A stretch of 64,000 nt of DNA from Streptomyces kaniharaensis (GTDB lineage: Bacteria > Actinomycetota > Actinomycetes > Streptomycetales > Streptomycetaceae), in the NCBI RefSeq assembly GCF_009569385.1, contig NZ_WBOF01000001.1, forward strand, positions 5,961,501 through 6,025,500, in the 5' to 3' direction. Position 1 is the stretch's first letter; every line of letters starts with the position of its first letter. The translations under genes were made by a program, and so were the position numbers. Below, piece by piece: positions 35,144-43,441 of the stretch. Under the pieces are notes generated by a model that saw only the letters and a program-made list of their open reading frames with translations, made no database searches and was not told where the DNA came from.

Positions 35144-36049
35144 GTGCATTCTCCGCGCCGGACCCTTCCGGCCCTCGCCGCCCTCGGCATAGCCGTCGGC
35201 GCCCCGCTCCTGACCGCCGGCACCGCGCACGCCGAGGGCGTGCGCTGCGGCGACGCCGCCGTGCAGTACTCGGTCGACGGCGGCAAGAACTGGATCAACG
35301 GCGGCCGGATGTCCGAGCCGCACGGCGTCATCGAGGTCCGGCTGACCGGTGAGTCGCAGGACGGCTGCGACTACAAGGTCTCGCTGGCCTCCTACAGCAC
35401 CGAGGGCCCGACCTGGGCCACCTCGGGCACCCAGACCTTCCTCGGCTGGGCGACCGCCACGCTCAACCACGGGAACCGGCAGGCGACCCTGGACGTCACC
35501 GCCCACCTGCCGAAGTGCTTCGGCCAGATCGACCTGTACAACGGCGACAAGAAGTTCGACGGGGTCGCCAACCCGGCGCCGAAGTACCCGCACGGGGTCT
35601 TCCCGGACAACCTGATCTCGGCCTGGAACGGCGGCCACGCCTGCGCGCCGACCCCGACCGGCACGCCGACCGTCCCGGTGCCGACCGCCACGGCCTCGGT
35701 GACCCCGAGCCCCACGGCCACGGCCACCGCCACGCCGCAACCGACCGCGTCGCCCACGGCCACCACCACGGCCACGGCCACCGCGAAGCCGTCGACCTCG
35801 GCGACTCCGTCGGCCACCCCGAGCCAGGCGGCCACCCCGTCCGCGCCGGCCCCGTCCGCCTCGACGGACTCGGCCGGTCCGGTCGGCACGCCCACGGTCA
35901 AGCCGGTCTCGACGACGCCCGCCGAGACCCTGGCCAGCACCGGTGGCAACAGCGGCCAGATGATCGCCTACGCCGCCGGTGGCGCCGCGCTGCTCGCGGT
36001 CGGCGCTGGCGCGCTGGTGGTCTCCCGCCGCCGGGCCTCCCGCCGCTGA
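35144..36049 (+). CDS. LAxTG sortase-anchored surface protein
   Basis: A 301-aa secreted, wall-attached protein. After a signal peptide ending ...GTAHA (about residue 30), a folded domain of about 135 residues carries four cysteines (VRCGDA, DGCDYK, PKCFGQ, HACAP). Then follows a Pro/Thr/Ala/Ser stretch of about 85 residues that would span the wall. The sorting signal is LASTGG, then a hydrophobic helix (IAYAAGGAALLAVGAGALVV) and SRRRASRR. LAxTG is the motif used by class E sortases in high-GC actinomycetes. I chose the GTG at 35144 with AGGGAG upstream; a GTG at 35117 is possible. Function of the cysteine-rich domain is unknown. Inverted repeat CGCTAC-N6-GTAGCG lies upstream at 35016-35033. 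Confidence 0.85.
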   Translation: MHSPRRTLPALAALGIAVGAPLLTAGTAHAEGVRCGDAAVQYSVDGGKNWINGGRMSEPHGVIEVRLTGESQDGCDYKVSLASYSTEGPTWATSGTQTFLGWATATLNHGNRQATLDVTAHLPKCFGQIDLYNGDKKFDGVANPAPKYPHGVFPDNLISAWNGGHACAPTPTGTPTVPVPTATASVTPSPTATATATPQPTASPTATTTATATAKPSTSATPSATPSQAATPSAPAPSASTDSAGPVGTPTVKPVSTTPAETLASTGGNSGQMIAYAAGGAALLAVGAGALVVSRRRASRR

Positions 36050-36072
36050 CGCGGTATCGGAGCAGAAGCGTT

Positions 36073-36106
36073 CGGACGCCCGCGGTCCTCGGACCGCGGG
36101 CGTCCG
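36073..36106. terminator. Bidirectional terminator hairpin
   Basis: CGGACGCCCGCGGTCC and its exact complement are separated by two bases, giving a long GC-rich hairpin. It lies between the converging surface-protein gene and GH5 gene. Confidence 0.85.
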
Positions 36107-36124
36107 TCCGTTCCCGCCGGCCGC

Positions 36125-38059
36125 TCAGGCCACCGGGCGGCAGAGCAGCGCGTCCGGGACGCCGCCGTGCAGCCAGCGCCAGGTCATGGCCACGCCCGCG
36201 ACGTACTCGCCGGAGGCGCACTGGCCCTTGTAGTACCCCGGTGCCCAGTCGCTGGCCGCGGAGTCGGCGCCGGTGGAGGCCGGAGGCCGGTTGTCGCCGT
36301 GTTCGAACCAGAGCACCCGTGCCGTCGCCGGCAGAGCTGTGGCCGCCGGTGCGCACAGCAGCGACGCCATCGCGTTGTTGTGGACGCCGTAGCCGACGGC
36401 GAGGTGGCCGGCCGGGCACTGGAGCTTGTTGTAGCCGGAGGCCCAGTCGCCGTCGGTGACGTAGCGTTCGTCGGTCACGGTGACCCACTCGCCCGGGCCG
36501 GCGGCGGGCTGCCCGGCGTCGGTGCACAGGCCGCGGCTGTCGCTGCGGCCGAGGCCTATCAGGCGCTGGCCGTCGGGGCAGTCACCCTTGCGGTTGCCGC
36601 TGCTCCAGTCGGGCAGGGCGAGCATGTGCCGGGACACGTTCTGGTCGGTGTGGTCGAGGTCGAGCAGGTTCCAGCGCGGAGCCTCGGGCACCGGGCCGGT
36701 GTAGGACGGGGCGGTGACCAGCCGGTTCCAGGCGTCGGCGCGCCAGTCGCCCGGGTCCTCGATGCTGAGCCGCCGGCCGGCCCGGTCGTAGTGGAGCAGT
36801 GCCCAACTGTCCTGCGGCACGCCGCCGTTGTGCCAGCCGACCAGCGGCCAGACGGCGAAGTCGGTGTCGTGGGCGGCGAGGATCGCGGTGAAGTCGTCGA
36901 GCCAGGCGTGTTCCTTGGCGTCGGTCGAGCCGCGTCCGCCCGCGCCGAACTCGCTGATCCAGACGGGCGCGGTGAAGTGCTGCCCGGAGCGGGTGACGAA
37001 GAGCGCCTCCTCGTCGACCACGGCGGCCAGCTGTTCGGGCGTCAGGTCCTGGTAGCGCGGGTCGCCGGTGGCCCCCATCCCGCTGCTCGCGCCGGTGTTG
37101 GCCGAGCCGGTGTAGGCGTAGAAGTGCGCCGAGTAGACCAGTTTGCCGGAGTCGATCAGGGTGTTGGAGAGCGTGGCGACCGGCTTGAGCATCGGACGGC
37201 CGTGGGGGAGGCCGGCCAGCGGGATGCCCTGCCAGTTGATGCCCTCCATGATGATCAGCAGGTCGGGGTCGGCCTGGAGGATCCGGTTGCCCGCCTCCTC
37301 GAAGGCGGCGTACTCGTCGTGGCCGTCGCCCATGCCCCAGTTGGGGTCGTCCCAGACGTCGCGGCGGACCTCGTTGCGCAGGTCGGCGCCGACGACGCGC
37401 TGGTTCGCCCGGTACCGGTTCGCCATGAACAGCCAGTCCTCCACCCACTGCCCGGTGGACTGGCTGCTGTTCCAGCGCTCGTTGCCGTCCAGGCCGCAAC
37501 AGAACCGGTAGGTGGTGGTGTGGTTGTTGAGGATGACGGCGAACCCGTCGGCGGTGAGGGCCGCCACGACGGCGTCGTAGACCTGGAGCGGAGTGCTGCC
37601 GCGCAGCTGCGGGTTGGCGGCGACGGCGGCGTCCGGCACGACCGTGGTGTCGCGGATCATCGCGTCCGCGAAGGGCAGCCGGACGCTGTTGAGCCCGAGG
37701 CTGTGGAAGCCGGCCAGGATCTCGGCCAGCGGAGCCCGATCGAGGCCGAGCGGCAGGTTGTACGAGACCTGGCCGGCCTGGTTGTTCGCCGGGTCCGTGG
37801 TGGAGCCGCTGCCCTGCCACGTCCCCTGCGCGCCTGACCAGTTGCCCGACCGCAGCTTGAAGCGGTTGCCGGACGCGTCGACGACGTACCGCCCACGGGT
37901 GCTCAACGGCCCCGCCCACGAGGCCGCCAGCTGCGCGCCGGTCAGCGGTACGGGGGCGGCGGCCGGGCCCGGGTCCGCCGAGGCGGTTCCGGGTGGCACA
38001 ACCGCCAACGCGGACAAGGCCATTGCGACGGACAGCAGACGGAACGCAAGCCTTCTCAT
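36125..38059 (-). CDS. Secreted GH5 glycosidase with three C-terminal DWxxGxxKxxC repeats
   Basis: A 644-aa secreted enzyme. The signal peptide (residues 1-28, ending TASA) precedes a family 5 barrel. The acid/base is Glu230 in LRNEV and the nucleophile Glu370 in WISEFG. Nearby family residues are Arg127 in SVRLPF, His180 in LNNH and His312-Tyr314 in SAHFY. After the barrel come three related units of about 30-37 residues at 484-512, 539-569 and 604-640. Each starts DW, contains G..K..C..G and a GxG, and ends in LC, so each likely has one disulfide. They could bind carbohydrate, but I do not recognise a named module. Substrate is probably a beta-1,4-glucan or related polysaccharide. Confidence 0.87.
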   Translation of the reverse strand: MRRLAFRLLSVAMALSALAVVPPGTASADPGPAAAPVPLTGAQLAASWAGPLSTRGRYVVDASGNRFKLRSGNWSGAQGTWQGSGSTTDPANNQAGQVSYNLPLGLDRAPLAEILAGFHSLGLNSVRLPFADAMIRDTTVVPDAAVAANPQLRGSTPLQVYDAVVAALTADGFAVILNNHTTTYRFCCGLDGNERWNSSQSTGQWVEDWLFMANRYRANQRVVGADLRNEVRRDVWDDPNWGMGDGHDEYAAFEEAGNRILQADPDLLIIMEGINWQGIPLAGLPHGRPMLKPVATLSNTLIDSGKLVYSAHFYAYTGSANTGASSGMGATGDPRYQDLTPEQLAAVVDEEALFVTRSGQHFTAPVWISEFGAGGRGSTDAKEHAWLDDFTAILAAHDTDFAVWPLVGWHNGGVPQDSWALLHYDRAGRRLSIEDPGDWRADAWNRLVTAPSYTGPVPEAPRWNLLDLDHTDQNVSRHMLALPDWSSGNRKGDCPDGQRLIGLGRSDSRGLCTDAGQPAAGPGEWVTVTDERYVTDGDWASGYNKLQCPAGHLAVGYGVHNNAMASLLCAPAATALPATARVLWFEHGDNRPPASTGADSAASDWAPGYYKGQCASGEYVAGVAMTWRWLHGGVPDALLCRPVA

Positions 38060-38325
38060 GATGATCCCGAATCAGTGAGTGGTGGTGGATGCCGTTACGG
38101 GGTGAACTCGGCGATGTCGGACGCTCGGGCCGGATCCGGCCGGCTGGAACTCCCTTGGTGGACCACGTCGCTCCCCCGCTGTCCGGCGCATGCCATCTGA
38201 AAGCATGTCATCAGGCGAACGGGTGCCGAAGGCGTTCGACGCACGGATGGCCGCCGTCGGCCACCACATGCCAGCCCCCGCGCCGTGGTGGTCCCCACTC
38301 CCCGTCATAGCGTTCACTTCTCACC

Positions 38326-38435
38326 CATTGCAATGATCGGGGCAGTCGTCGTTGCGTTCCTTTCAGTGTCGTTGCAACACTTTCCTCGGTTCCACCTGCA
38401 TAGATGCATATTTAGCGCAATGTACATGTTGCAAG
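38326..38435. promoter_or_regulatory. Three TTGCAA palindromic sites in an AT-rich promoter region
   Basis: CATTGCAATG (38326-38335), GTTGCAAC (38371-38378) and GTTGCAAG (38428-38435) share the core TTGCAA, spaced 44 and 57 bp. The region 38310-38480 is much AT-richer than its surroundings. The wider gap 38060-38493 between the GH5 and esterase genes also holds GGCCGGATCCGGCC at 38128-38141 and has no gene I can support. Confidence 0.4.
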
Positions 38436-38453
38436 ATAGTGGAAAGCAACGTA

Positions 38454-38475
38454 GCGTTTCCGGAGTCGGAAACGC
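38454..38475 (+). promoter_or_regulatory. Operator-like palindrome before the esterase gene
   Basis: GCGTTTCC-N6-GGAAACGC, perfect 8-bp arms, lies just upstream of the GAAGGAG ribosome-binding site of the serine hydrolase gene (start 38494). It has the size and symmetry of a TetR-type operator; no TetR gene is adjacent. Confidence 0.55.
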
Positions 38476-38493
38476 CAATGAAGGAGATTCACG

Positions 38494-39723
38494 ATGGGAC
38501 GGAACGACAGCGGCTTCTCCGAAGCAGGGCTGCGCAAGGTACGCGACGTGCTGGAGCGGCATGTGGAGTCCGGGAGGATTCCCGGAGTCGTCGCGTTGGT
38601 CGGCCGGGGCGATGAGACGCACGTCGAAGCGGTCGGGACGATGCGCCACGACGGTGGCGCACCGATGCGCCGGGACACGATCTTCCGGATGGCCTCGACG
38701 TCCAAGCCGGTCACAATGGCCGCGGCGATGGTCCTGCTGGACGAGTGCAGGCTGCGGCTGGACGACCTGGTGGAGCCGTGGTTGCCGGAACTCGCCGACC
38801 GGCGGGTGCTGAAGCGGATCGACGGCCCGCTGGACGACACCGAGCCGGCACGACGGCCGATCACCGTACGGGACGTGCTGACCTCCACGTTCGGGCTCGG
38901 CATGGATCTGACGTCGCTGGGCACTCCGATCATGAACGCGATCTTCGAGCAGGGGCTCACGCCCAATCTGCCGGAGCCGATGCCCGGGCCGGACGAGTGG
39001 ATGCGCCGCCTCGGCACGCTCCCGCTGATGTCCCAGCCCGGAGAGCGCTGGCAGTACCACATCAGCAACGATCTGCTCGGTGTGCTCGTCGCCAGGGTCA
39101 CGGGCCAGCCGTTCGGGACGTTCCTGCGCGAACGCGTCTTCGACCCGCTGGGGATGAAGGACACCGGTTTCCACGTGCCCGCCGACAAGATCGACCGGCT
39201 GCCGACCAACTACACCCCGGACCCGCGGACCGGGGAGTTCATCGTGTGGGACGAGGCGGCAGGCGGACGGTTCAGCCGGCCTCCGGCCTTCCAGGACGGA
39301 GGCGGCGGGCTGGTCTCCACCGTCGACGACTACCACGCCTACTTCCGGATGCTGCTCAACCACGGGATGCACGGGAGCGGACGGATCCTGTCCCGTCCCG
39401 CCGTCGAGCTGATGACCACCAACCGCCTCACGCCCGATCAGAACGCCGCCCGCACCGCCATGGCCCGCGACAACGTCCACGTGGGGTTCGGCCAGGGGCA
39501 GCACGGAGGCTGGGGCTTCGGGATGGCCGTGCGCACCTACCGCGGCGACTACGCGCCCGTCGGCCAGTTCGGCTGGGACGGCGGAACCGGCACCTCGACC
39601 TACGCCGACCCGGTCAACCGGCTCACCGGAATCCTGCTCACCCAGGTCGGGATGTCCACCCCGGACTCGGCGCGCCTCATCCACGACTTCTGGACCACGG
39701 TCTACCAGGCGATCGACGACTGA
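38494..39723 (+). CDS. Serine beta-lactamase-like esterase
   Basis: A 409-aa cytoplasmic protein of the beta-lactamase/DD-peptidase fold (class C-like, EstB group). The active-site SxxK motif is Ser68-Thr-Ser-Lys71 in MASTSKPV. The second motif tyrosine is Tyr188 in WQYHIS. A GWDGGTGTS block near the C-terminus replaces the KTG/HxG strand. No signal peptide, so not a secreted penicillinase. GAAGGAG lies 8 bp before the ATG. Relatives hydrolyse small esters such as beta-lactone, statin or cephalosporin acetyl side chains, and substrate cannot be inferred further. A strong palindrome and three TTGCAA sites precede it, so expression is probably tightly controlled. Confidence 0.88.
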   Translation: MGRNDSGFSEAGLRKVRDVLERHVESGRIPGVVALVGRGDETHVEAVGTMRHDGGAPMRRDTIFRMASTSKPVTMAAAMVLLDECRLRLDDLVEPWLPELADRRVLKRIDGPLDDTEPARRPITVRDVLTSTFGLGMDLTSLGTPIMNAIFEQGLTPNLPEPMPGPDEWMRRLGTLPLMSQPGERWQYHISNDLLGVLVARVTGQPFGTFLRERVFDPLGMKDTGFHVPADKIDRLPTNYTPDPRTGEFIVWDEAAGGRFSRPPAFQDGGGGLVSTVDDYHAYFRMLLNHGMHGSGRILSRPAVELMTTNRLTPDQNAARTAMARDNVHVGFGQGQHGGWGFGMAVRTYRGDYAPVGQFGWDGGTGTSTYADPVNRLTGILLTQVGMSTPDSARLIHDFWTTVYQAIDD

Positions 39724-39788
39724 CACCGGCAGGGTGCCAACGGACGTGGACGAGACGGGAATCGGCGGCGGCTTCCAGCTCGTTGGTG

Positions 39789-39911
39789 GCCGGTGACCAG
39801 CACGGGCCCGGCCGAGCAGACGGTCACCTCCGGGGTGTCCGGAGCGATGACGAGGTAGCAGCAGGTGACGAGCTGGTCCGGGACATCCAGACCGGCGACG
39901 ACCGTGCTGGG
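39789..39911 (-). pseudogene. Probable remnant of a SpoIIE/PP2C-type phosphatase
   Basis: In the gap after the esterase gene, a minus-strand frame encodes VVAGLDVPDQLVTCCYLVIA and PDTPEVTVCSAGPVLVTG. This resembles the late segment of Streptomyces SpoIIE-like PP2C phosphatases, where a CSAGHLPP-type motif is expected. Here the HL is missing, and no start, regulatory or catalytic parts flank it. The frame closes at 39702 inside the esterase gene. I read it as a decayed fragment; chance similarity cannot be excluded by eye. Confidence 0.35.
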
Positions 39912-40015
39912 CGCGTATATGAGATGTAGATGGGGCCCTGCGACAGTCGGTCTCAGAACAACTCGCAAGCCAGGTGCCGTCCACGGGCTCCTGGACGAAC
40001 AGACAGGGGTCTCCC

Positions 40016-40201
40016 GTGCAGCGCATCCAGAAGTCGGTCATGCACCGTCTGGCCTTCATCGTTCCCGCCGCCCTGGCCGCCGTCCTGGCCATTGCGGGAA
40101 CCGTGGCCGGCGCGACCCACTCCGGTGACGCGCGACCGGCTTCCGCGGCCGACCGGCCCGGCAAGGCCATCGGGCACACCGAGTTCAACACCAAGGCCTG
40201 A
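40016..40201 (+). CDS. Small exported peptide (61 aa) of unknown function
   Basis: Starts at GTG with CAGGGG upstream. It encodes a basic N-terminus (VQRIQKSVMHR), a hydrophobic core (LAFIVPAALAAVLAIAGTVAGA) and a short polar tail of about 28 residues ending GKAIGHTEFNTKA. This is the build of a Sec-exported small peptide or precursor. It converges on the SARP regulator gene across a strong terminator. It contains no cysteine, so not a disulfide peptide or lipopeptide. It could be a signalling peptide, but no partner is proven. Coding status rests on the signal-peptide pattern and ribosome-binding site only. Confidence 0.5.
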   Translation: MQRIQKSVMHRLAFIVPAALAAVLAIAGTVAGATHSGDARPASAADRPGKAIGHTEFNTKA

Positions 40202-40280
40202 CGGCACCCGGGCGCGGGCGGGCGGTGGGGCCGGTGCCGTTCCTCCCGGCGACACCGCTCGCCGACCGGAACGACGACCC

Positions 40281-40306
40281 GGCCTCCGTCCCGCGGGACG
40301 GAGGCC
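40281..40306. terminator. Bidirectional terminator, 26-bp perfect palindrome
   Basis: GGCCTCCGTCCCG followed directly by its exact complement. It lies between the small-peptide gene and the 3' end of the SARP gene. Confidence 0.85.
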
Positions 40307-40349
40307 GCCGACGGGACCCAGGAAAGGGCCGCCTGCTGCGATCTCCCGC

Positions 40350-43337
40350 TCAGGTCGCCGGGTTCGGGGTGGCGGCGGTGTCCACGATCAGGCGCGCCTG
40401 TGCGGCCTCGGGCAGTCCGGCCCGGGTGAAGACCGCCAGCGCCTCGCGGGAATGTGCCAGCGCATCGTCACGGTGACCGGCGTCGAGCGAGACGCGGGCG
40501 TGGATCAGCAGGGCGTAGCCCTGGTCGCGGTCGCGGTCGGGTACGGTCCGAAGATGGGCGACCGCCTTGGCCGCCGCGTCGAGCGCGGGCTCGGTGAGGC
40601 CGAGATCGTTCAGGGTGGCCGCGCACCGGTAGCGCGCCTGTGCCTGCTGGCCCGGGATCCGCACGGCCTCGCAGAGGTCGAGGCACTCCTCGTAGCTGGC
40701 CAGCGCCTCGTGCAGGCGGCCCAGTTCGTGCAGGGCCTGGCCGCGGACGCACAGCGCGTGTGCGACACCGTGGTGGTCCGCCAGCGCGCGCAGGGCCTCC
40801 AGCGCCTCCTCGCAGGCGGGCAGTGCCTCGTCGGCGCGGCCGCCGCGGATCCTGGCCAGTGCGGCGTTGAGTGTGATGGTCAGTGCGCCCGAGCGGTGCC
40901 CCTGCTCCCGGGCCAGTGCGAGCGCCTGGTCGAAACACTCGGCCGCTTCGTCGTAGCGCTGCTCGAACTGGGCGATGACGCCCAGGTCGTTGTACGCCTG
41001 CTGGAGGATGGCGCGGTCGCCGGCCCGGCGGCACGCGTCCACCGCCAGGTGGGAGTTGGTGCGCGCCCGGGTCAACTGGGTGGCCTGGAGGGCCGCGTTG
41101 CCGCAGATGAAGCGGGCGCGCCCGGCCGCGCGGTGGTTCCCGCTCAGCGTGGCGGCCCGGGCGAGCGTCTCGGCGGTGACGGCTATGCGTGCGTACGGGA
41201 TGTCCTGGCCGAACGAGCTGAGGGCCACCAGGAGGTCGGCGGCCACCGTCAGCAGTTCCGTTTCGGCGTCGCCCTGCCGTCGGAGCACGAGCTGGACGGC
41301 ATGGAGGGCGAAGTCGAACTCCGCGACGACCCAGGCCCTGGCCTCGGCCAGGTCCCCGAGCCGTGCGTCGCCCGGCTCCGCGGCCGTGGCGGTGATCGTG
41401 CTGTGCACCGGGTCCCCGGGCACGATCCACTGGAAGGCCTCGGCGGCCATACCCATCAGGTGGTGGAGCAGGCGGCGCTGCACCGCGGAGTCCGCTTCGT
41501 CCGGGGCAGTGGTGTCCGGTCCGGTCAGGTTCAGCGCGAAGTCCCGGCCGAGCTCGTGGTGCCGGTACCGGCCCGGTTCCGGCGATTCGAGCAGCGCGGC
41601 GTCGACCAGCGCTTCCAGCAGCGTCTCCGCGTCCGCCTCCGCCAGGTCCAGCGCCGCGGCCGCTGCGGCCAGGCCGATGCTCGGCCGGGCCACGGAGGCC
41701 AGCTGACGGAACACCGCCGCCTGACCGTCCGTCAGCTGGCGGTAGCCGAGTTCGAAGACGGCGGCGACCGCCAGGTCGTCGGCCCGCAGCTCGGCCAGCC
41801 GTCGACGCTGGTCGGCCAGCCGGACCACGAGGTGCGCCACCGTCCAGCCCGGCCGGGCCGCCAGCCGTGCGGCCACGATGCGCACCGCGAGCGGCAGGTG
41901 GGCGCACGCGCCGACCAGCGCGGCCGCGGCGGACTCCTCCCGGTCCACCCGCTCCGGGCCCACGATCTGCCGCAGCAGGGCCAGGGCCTCCGCCGGGCTG
42001 AACTCCGTCAGCTGGACGTGGCTGCCCGACAACAGGCCGGCCAGGCGAGCCCGGCTGGTCACCACCACCGCGCAGTGGGCGGACCCCGGAAGCAGGGGCT
42101 TGACCTGGGCGGTGTCGCGCGCATCGTCGAGCAGCAGGAGCACCCGGCGTCCGTCGAGGACCGTACGGAACAGCCGGGCCCGGTCCTCCAGCGAACCGGG
42201 TACCTCCCGCCGGGGCACCCCCAGGGCGGACAGGAGACTGGCCAGGACCGTTCCCGGATCGGCCGGGTCCGTGCTGGTGCCGCGCAGGTCGGCGTAGAGC
42301 TGGCCGTCGGGGTACTCCTCCTTGACCCGATGCGCCACCCGCAGGGCCAGTGCGCTCTTGCCGATACCGCCCATCCCGCTCACGGTGGCGACGGCCAGGG
42401 CGGTACGGTCCCGGTCGGCGAGGGCGTCCGACAGGGCGGTGAGCTCGGCGGTCCGGCCGGTGAAGTCGGCGATTCCGGCGGGGAGTTGGGCCGGCCGGAC
42501 GAAGGGGGCCGGTCCCTGCTCGCCGGCTTCGCCGGCCTCCGCCCGCGCCGGCGCGGCCCCGGTGGCGGCGGGTGCCCGTACCGTCGCGACCAGTTCGGGG
42601 TCGCAGGCCAGGATCCGGCCGTGCAGCGCGCGGAGTTCGGGGCCCGGGTCCAGGCCGAGTTCGTCGGCCAGCACCTCGCGCGCCCTGCCGAACACCGCCA
42701 GAGCGTCGCCCTGGCGCCCGGCGGCGTACAGCGCGCGCATCAGGAGCCCGTACGGCCGCTCGCGCAGCGGCTCCTCGCGGATGAAGCCGGTCAGTTCGGG
42801 GACCACCTGGGCGTGCCGCCCCAGCGCGACGTCGACGTCGAAGCGCTCTTCCAGCAGGTGGAGGCGCAGCTCGGACAGGCGGGAGCGCTGGTTCTGCGCG
42901 AACGGCCCCGGCACCCCCGCCAGCGGCTCGCCCCGCCACAGCGAAACGGCCTCGGCCAGCGACTCGGCGGCCGCGTCGTAGCGGCCCGCCTCGCGAGCGC
43001 GCGCCGCGTCGGCGGCCAGCTGTTCGGCCCGGAGCGCGTCGACCGACGTCGGCGGCACCAAGAGCCGGTACCCGTCGTTCGCGGACGCCAGCACCTGCGG
43101 GTCGCGGCCACCGGCCTCCAGGAGCTTGCGCAACCGCCACACGTACGTCCGCAGGATCATCACCGCGGAATCCGGCGCCGCCTCGCCCCACACGGCGGTG
43201 ATCAGCTCGTGCAGGGGAACCACATGGCCCGAGCGGAGAGCCAGTGCGGCCAGGGTCGCCTGCTGCTGCGGCGGACCACCGGACATGACGGACCCGCCGA
43301 TGCGGATGCCCACGGATCCGAGCACGAAGAATTCCAC
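40350..43337 (-). CDS. AfsR-type SARP regulator with NB-ARC and TPR domains
   Basis: A 995-aa regulator starting at GTG. Residues 1-95 are an OmpR-like winged helix (LRSGHVVPLHELITAVWGE, LRTYVWRLRKLL). Residues 97-245 form the bacterial transcriptional activation domain, and 290-560 an NB-ARC/STAND ATPase with P-loop GMGGIGKS at 321-328 and LLLLDDA. From about 690 to 980 run tetratricopeptide repeats (QQAYNDLGVIAQFEQRYDEAAECFDQALALAREQG). AfsR-like SARPs activate antibiotic genes; those with STAND and TPR parts are thought to be switched by ligand or protein binding. Beside an NRPS cluster it is a likely activator, although it sits at the boundary and transcribes away from it. Confidence 0.93.
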   Translation of the reverse strand: MEFFVLGSVGIRIGGSVMSGGPPQQQATLAALALRSGHVVPLHELITAVWGEAAPDSAVMILRTYVWRLRKLLEAGGRDPQVLASANDGYRLLVPPTSVDALRAEQLAADAARAREAGRYDAAAESLAEAVSLWRGEPLAGVPGPFAQNQRSRLSELRLHLLEERFDVDVALGRHAQVVPELTGFIREEPLRERPYGLLMRALYAAGRQGDALAVFGRAREVLADELGLDPGPELRALHGRILACDPELVATVRAPAATGAAPARAEAGEAGEQGPAPFVRPAQLPAGIADFTGRTAELTALSDALADRDRTALAVATVSGMGGIGKSALALRVAHRVKEEYPDGQLYADLRGTSTDPADPGTVLASLLSALGVPRREVPGSLEDRARLFRTVLDGRRVLLLLDDARDTAQVKPLLPGSAHCAVVVTSRARLAGLLSGSHVQLTEFSPAEALALLRQIVGPERVDREESAAAALVGACAHLPLAVRIVAARLAARPGWTVAHLVVRLADQRRRLAELRADDLAVAAVFELGYRQLTDGQAAVFRQLASVARPSIGLAAAAAALDLAEADAETLLEALVDAALLESPEPGRYRHHELGRDFALNLTGPDTTAPDEADSAVQRRLLHHLMGMAAEAFQWIVPGDPVHSTITATAAEPGDARLGDLAEARAWVVAEFDFALHAVQLVLRRQGDAETELLTVAADLLVALSSFGQDIPYARIAVTAETLARAATLSGNHRAAGRARFICGNAALQATQLTRARTNSHLAVDACRRAGDRAILQQAYNDLGVIAQFEQRYDEAAECFDQALALAREQGHRSGALTITLNAALARIRGGRADEALPACEEALEALRALADHHGVAHALCVRGQALHELGRLHEALASYEECLDLCEAVRIPGQQAQARYRCAATLNDLGLTEPALDAAAKAVAHLRTVPDRDRDQGYALLIHARVSLDAGHRDDALAHSREALAVFTRAGLPEAAQARLIVDTAATPNPAT

Positions 43338-43441
43338 AGTCCCCCCGGGGCCGCGCGGCTCTCATCGGCGTCTGGTGTCCACGCCGGTGTACGGAACGTC
43401 ATCCTAAGGGGCAAGATCATGACATTCACTGTCGGGCGGGG

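Noticed and set aside
38060..38317. Short frames and a CebR-like half-site upstream of the GH5 gene
   Set aside because: The frames lack codon bias, and the GGGAGCG-like match is only a half-site of the expected 14-bp palindrome.
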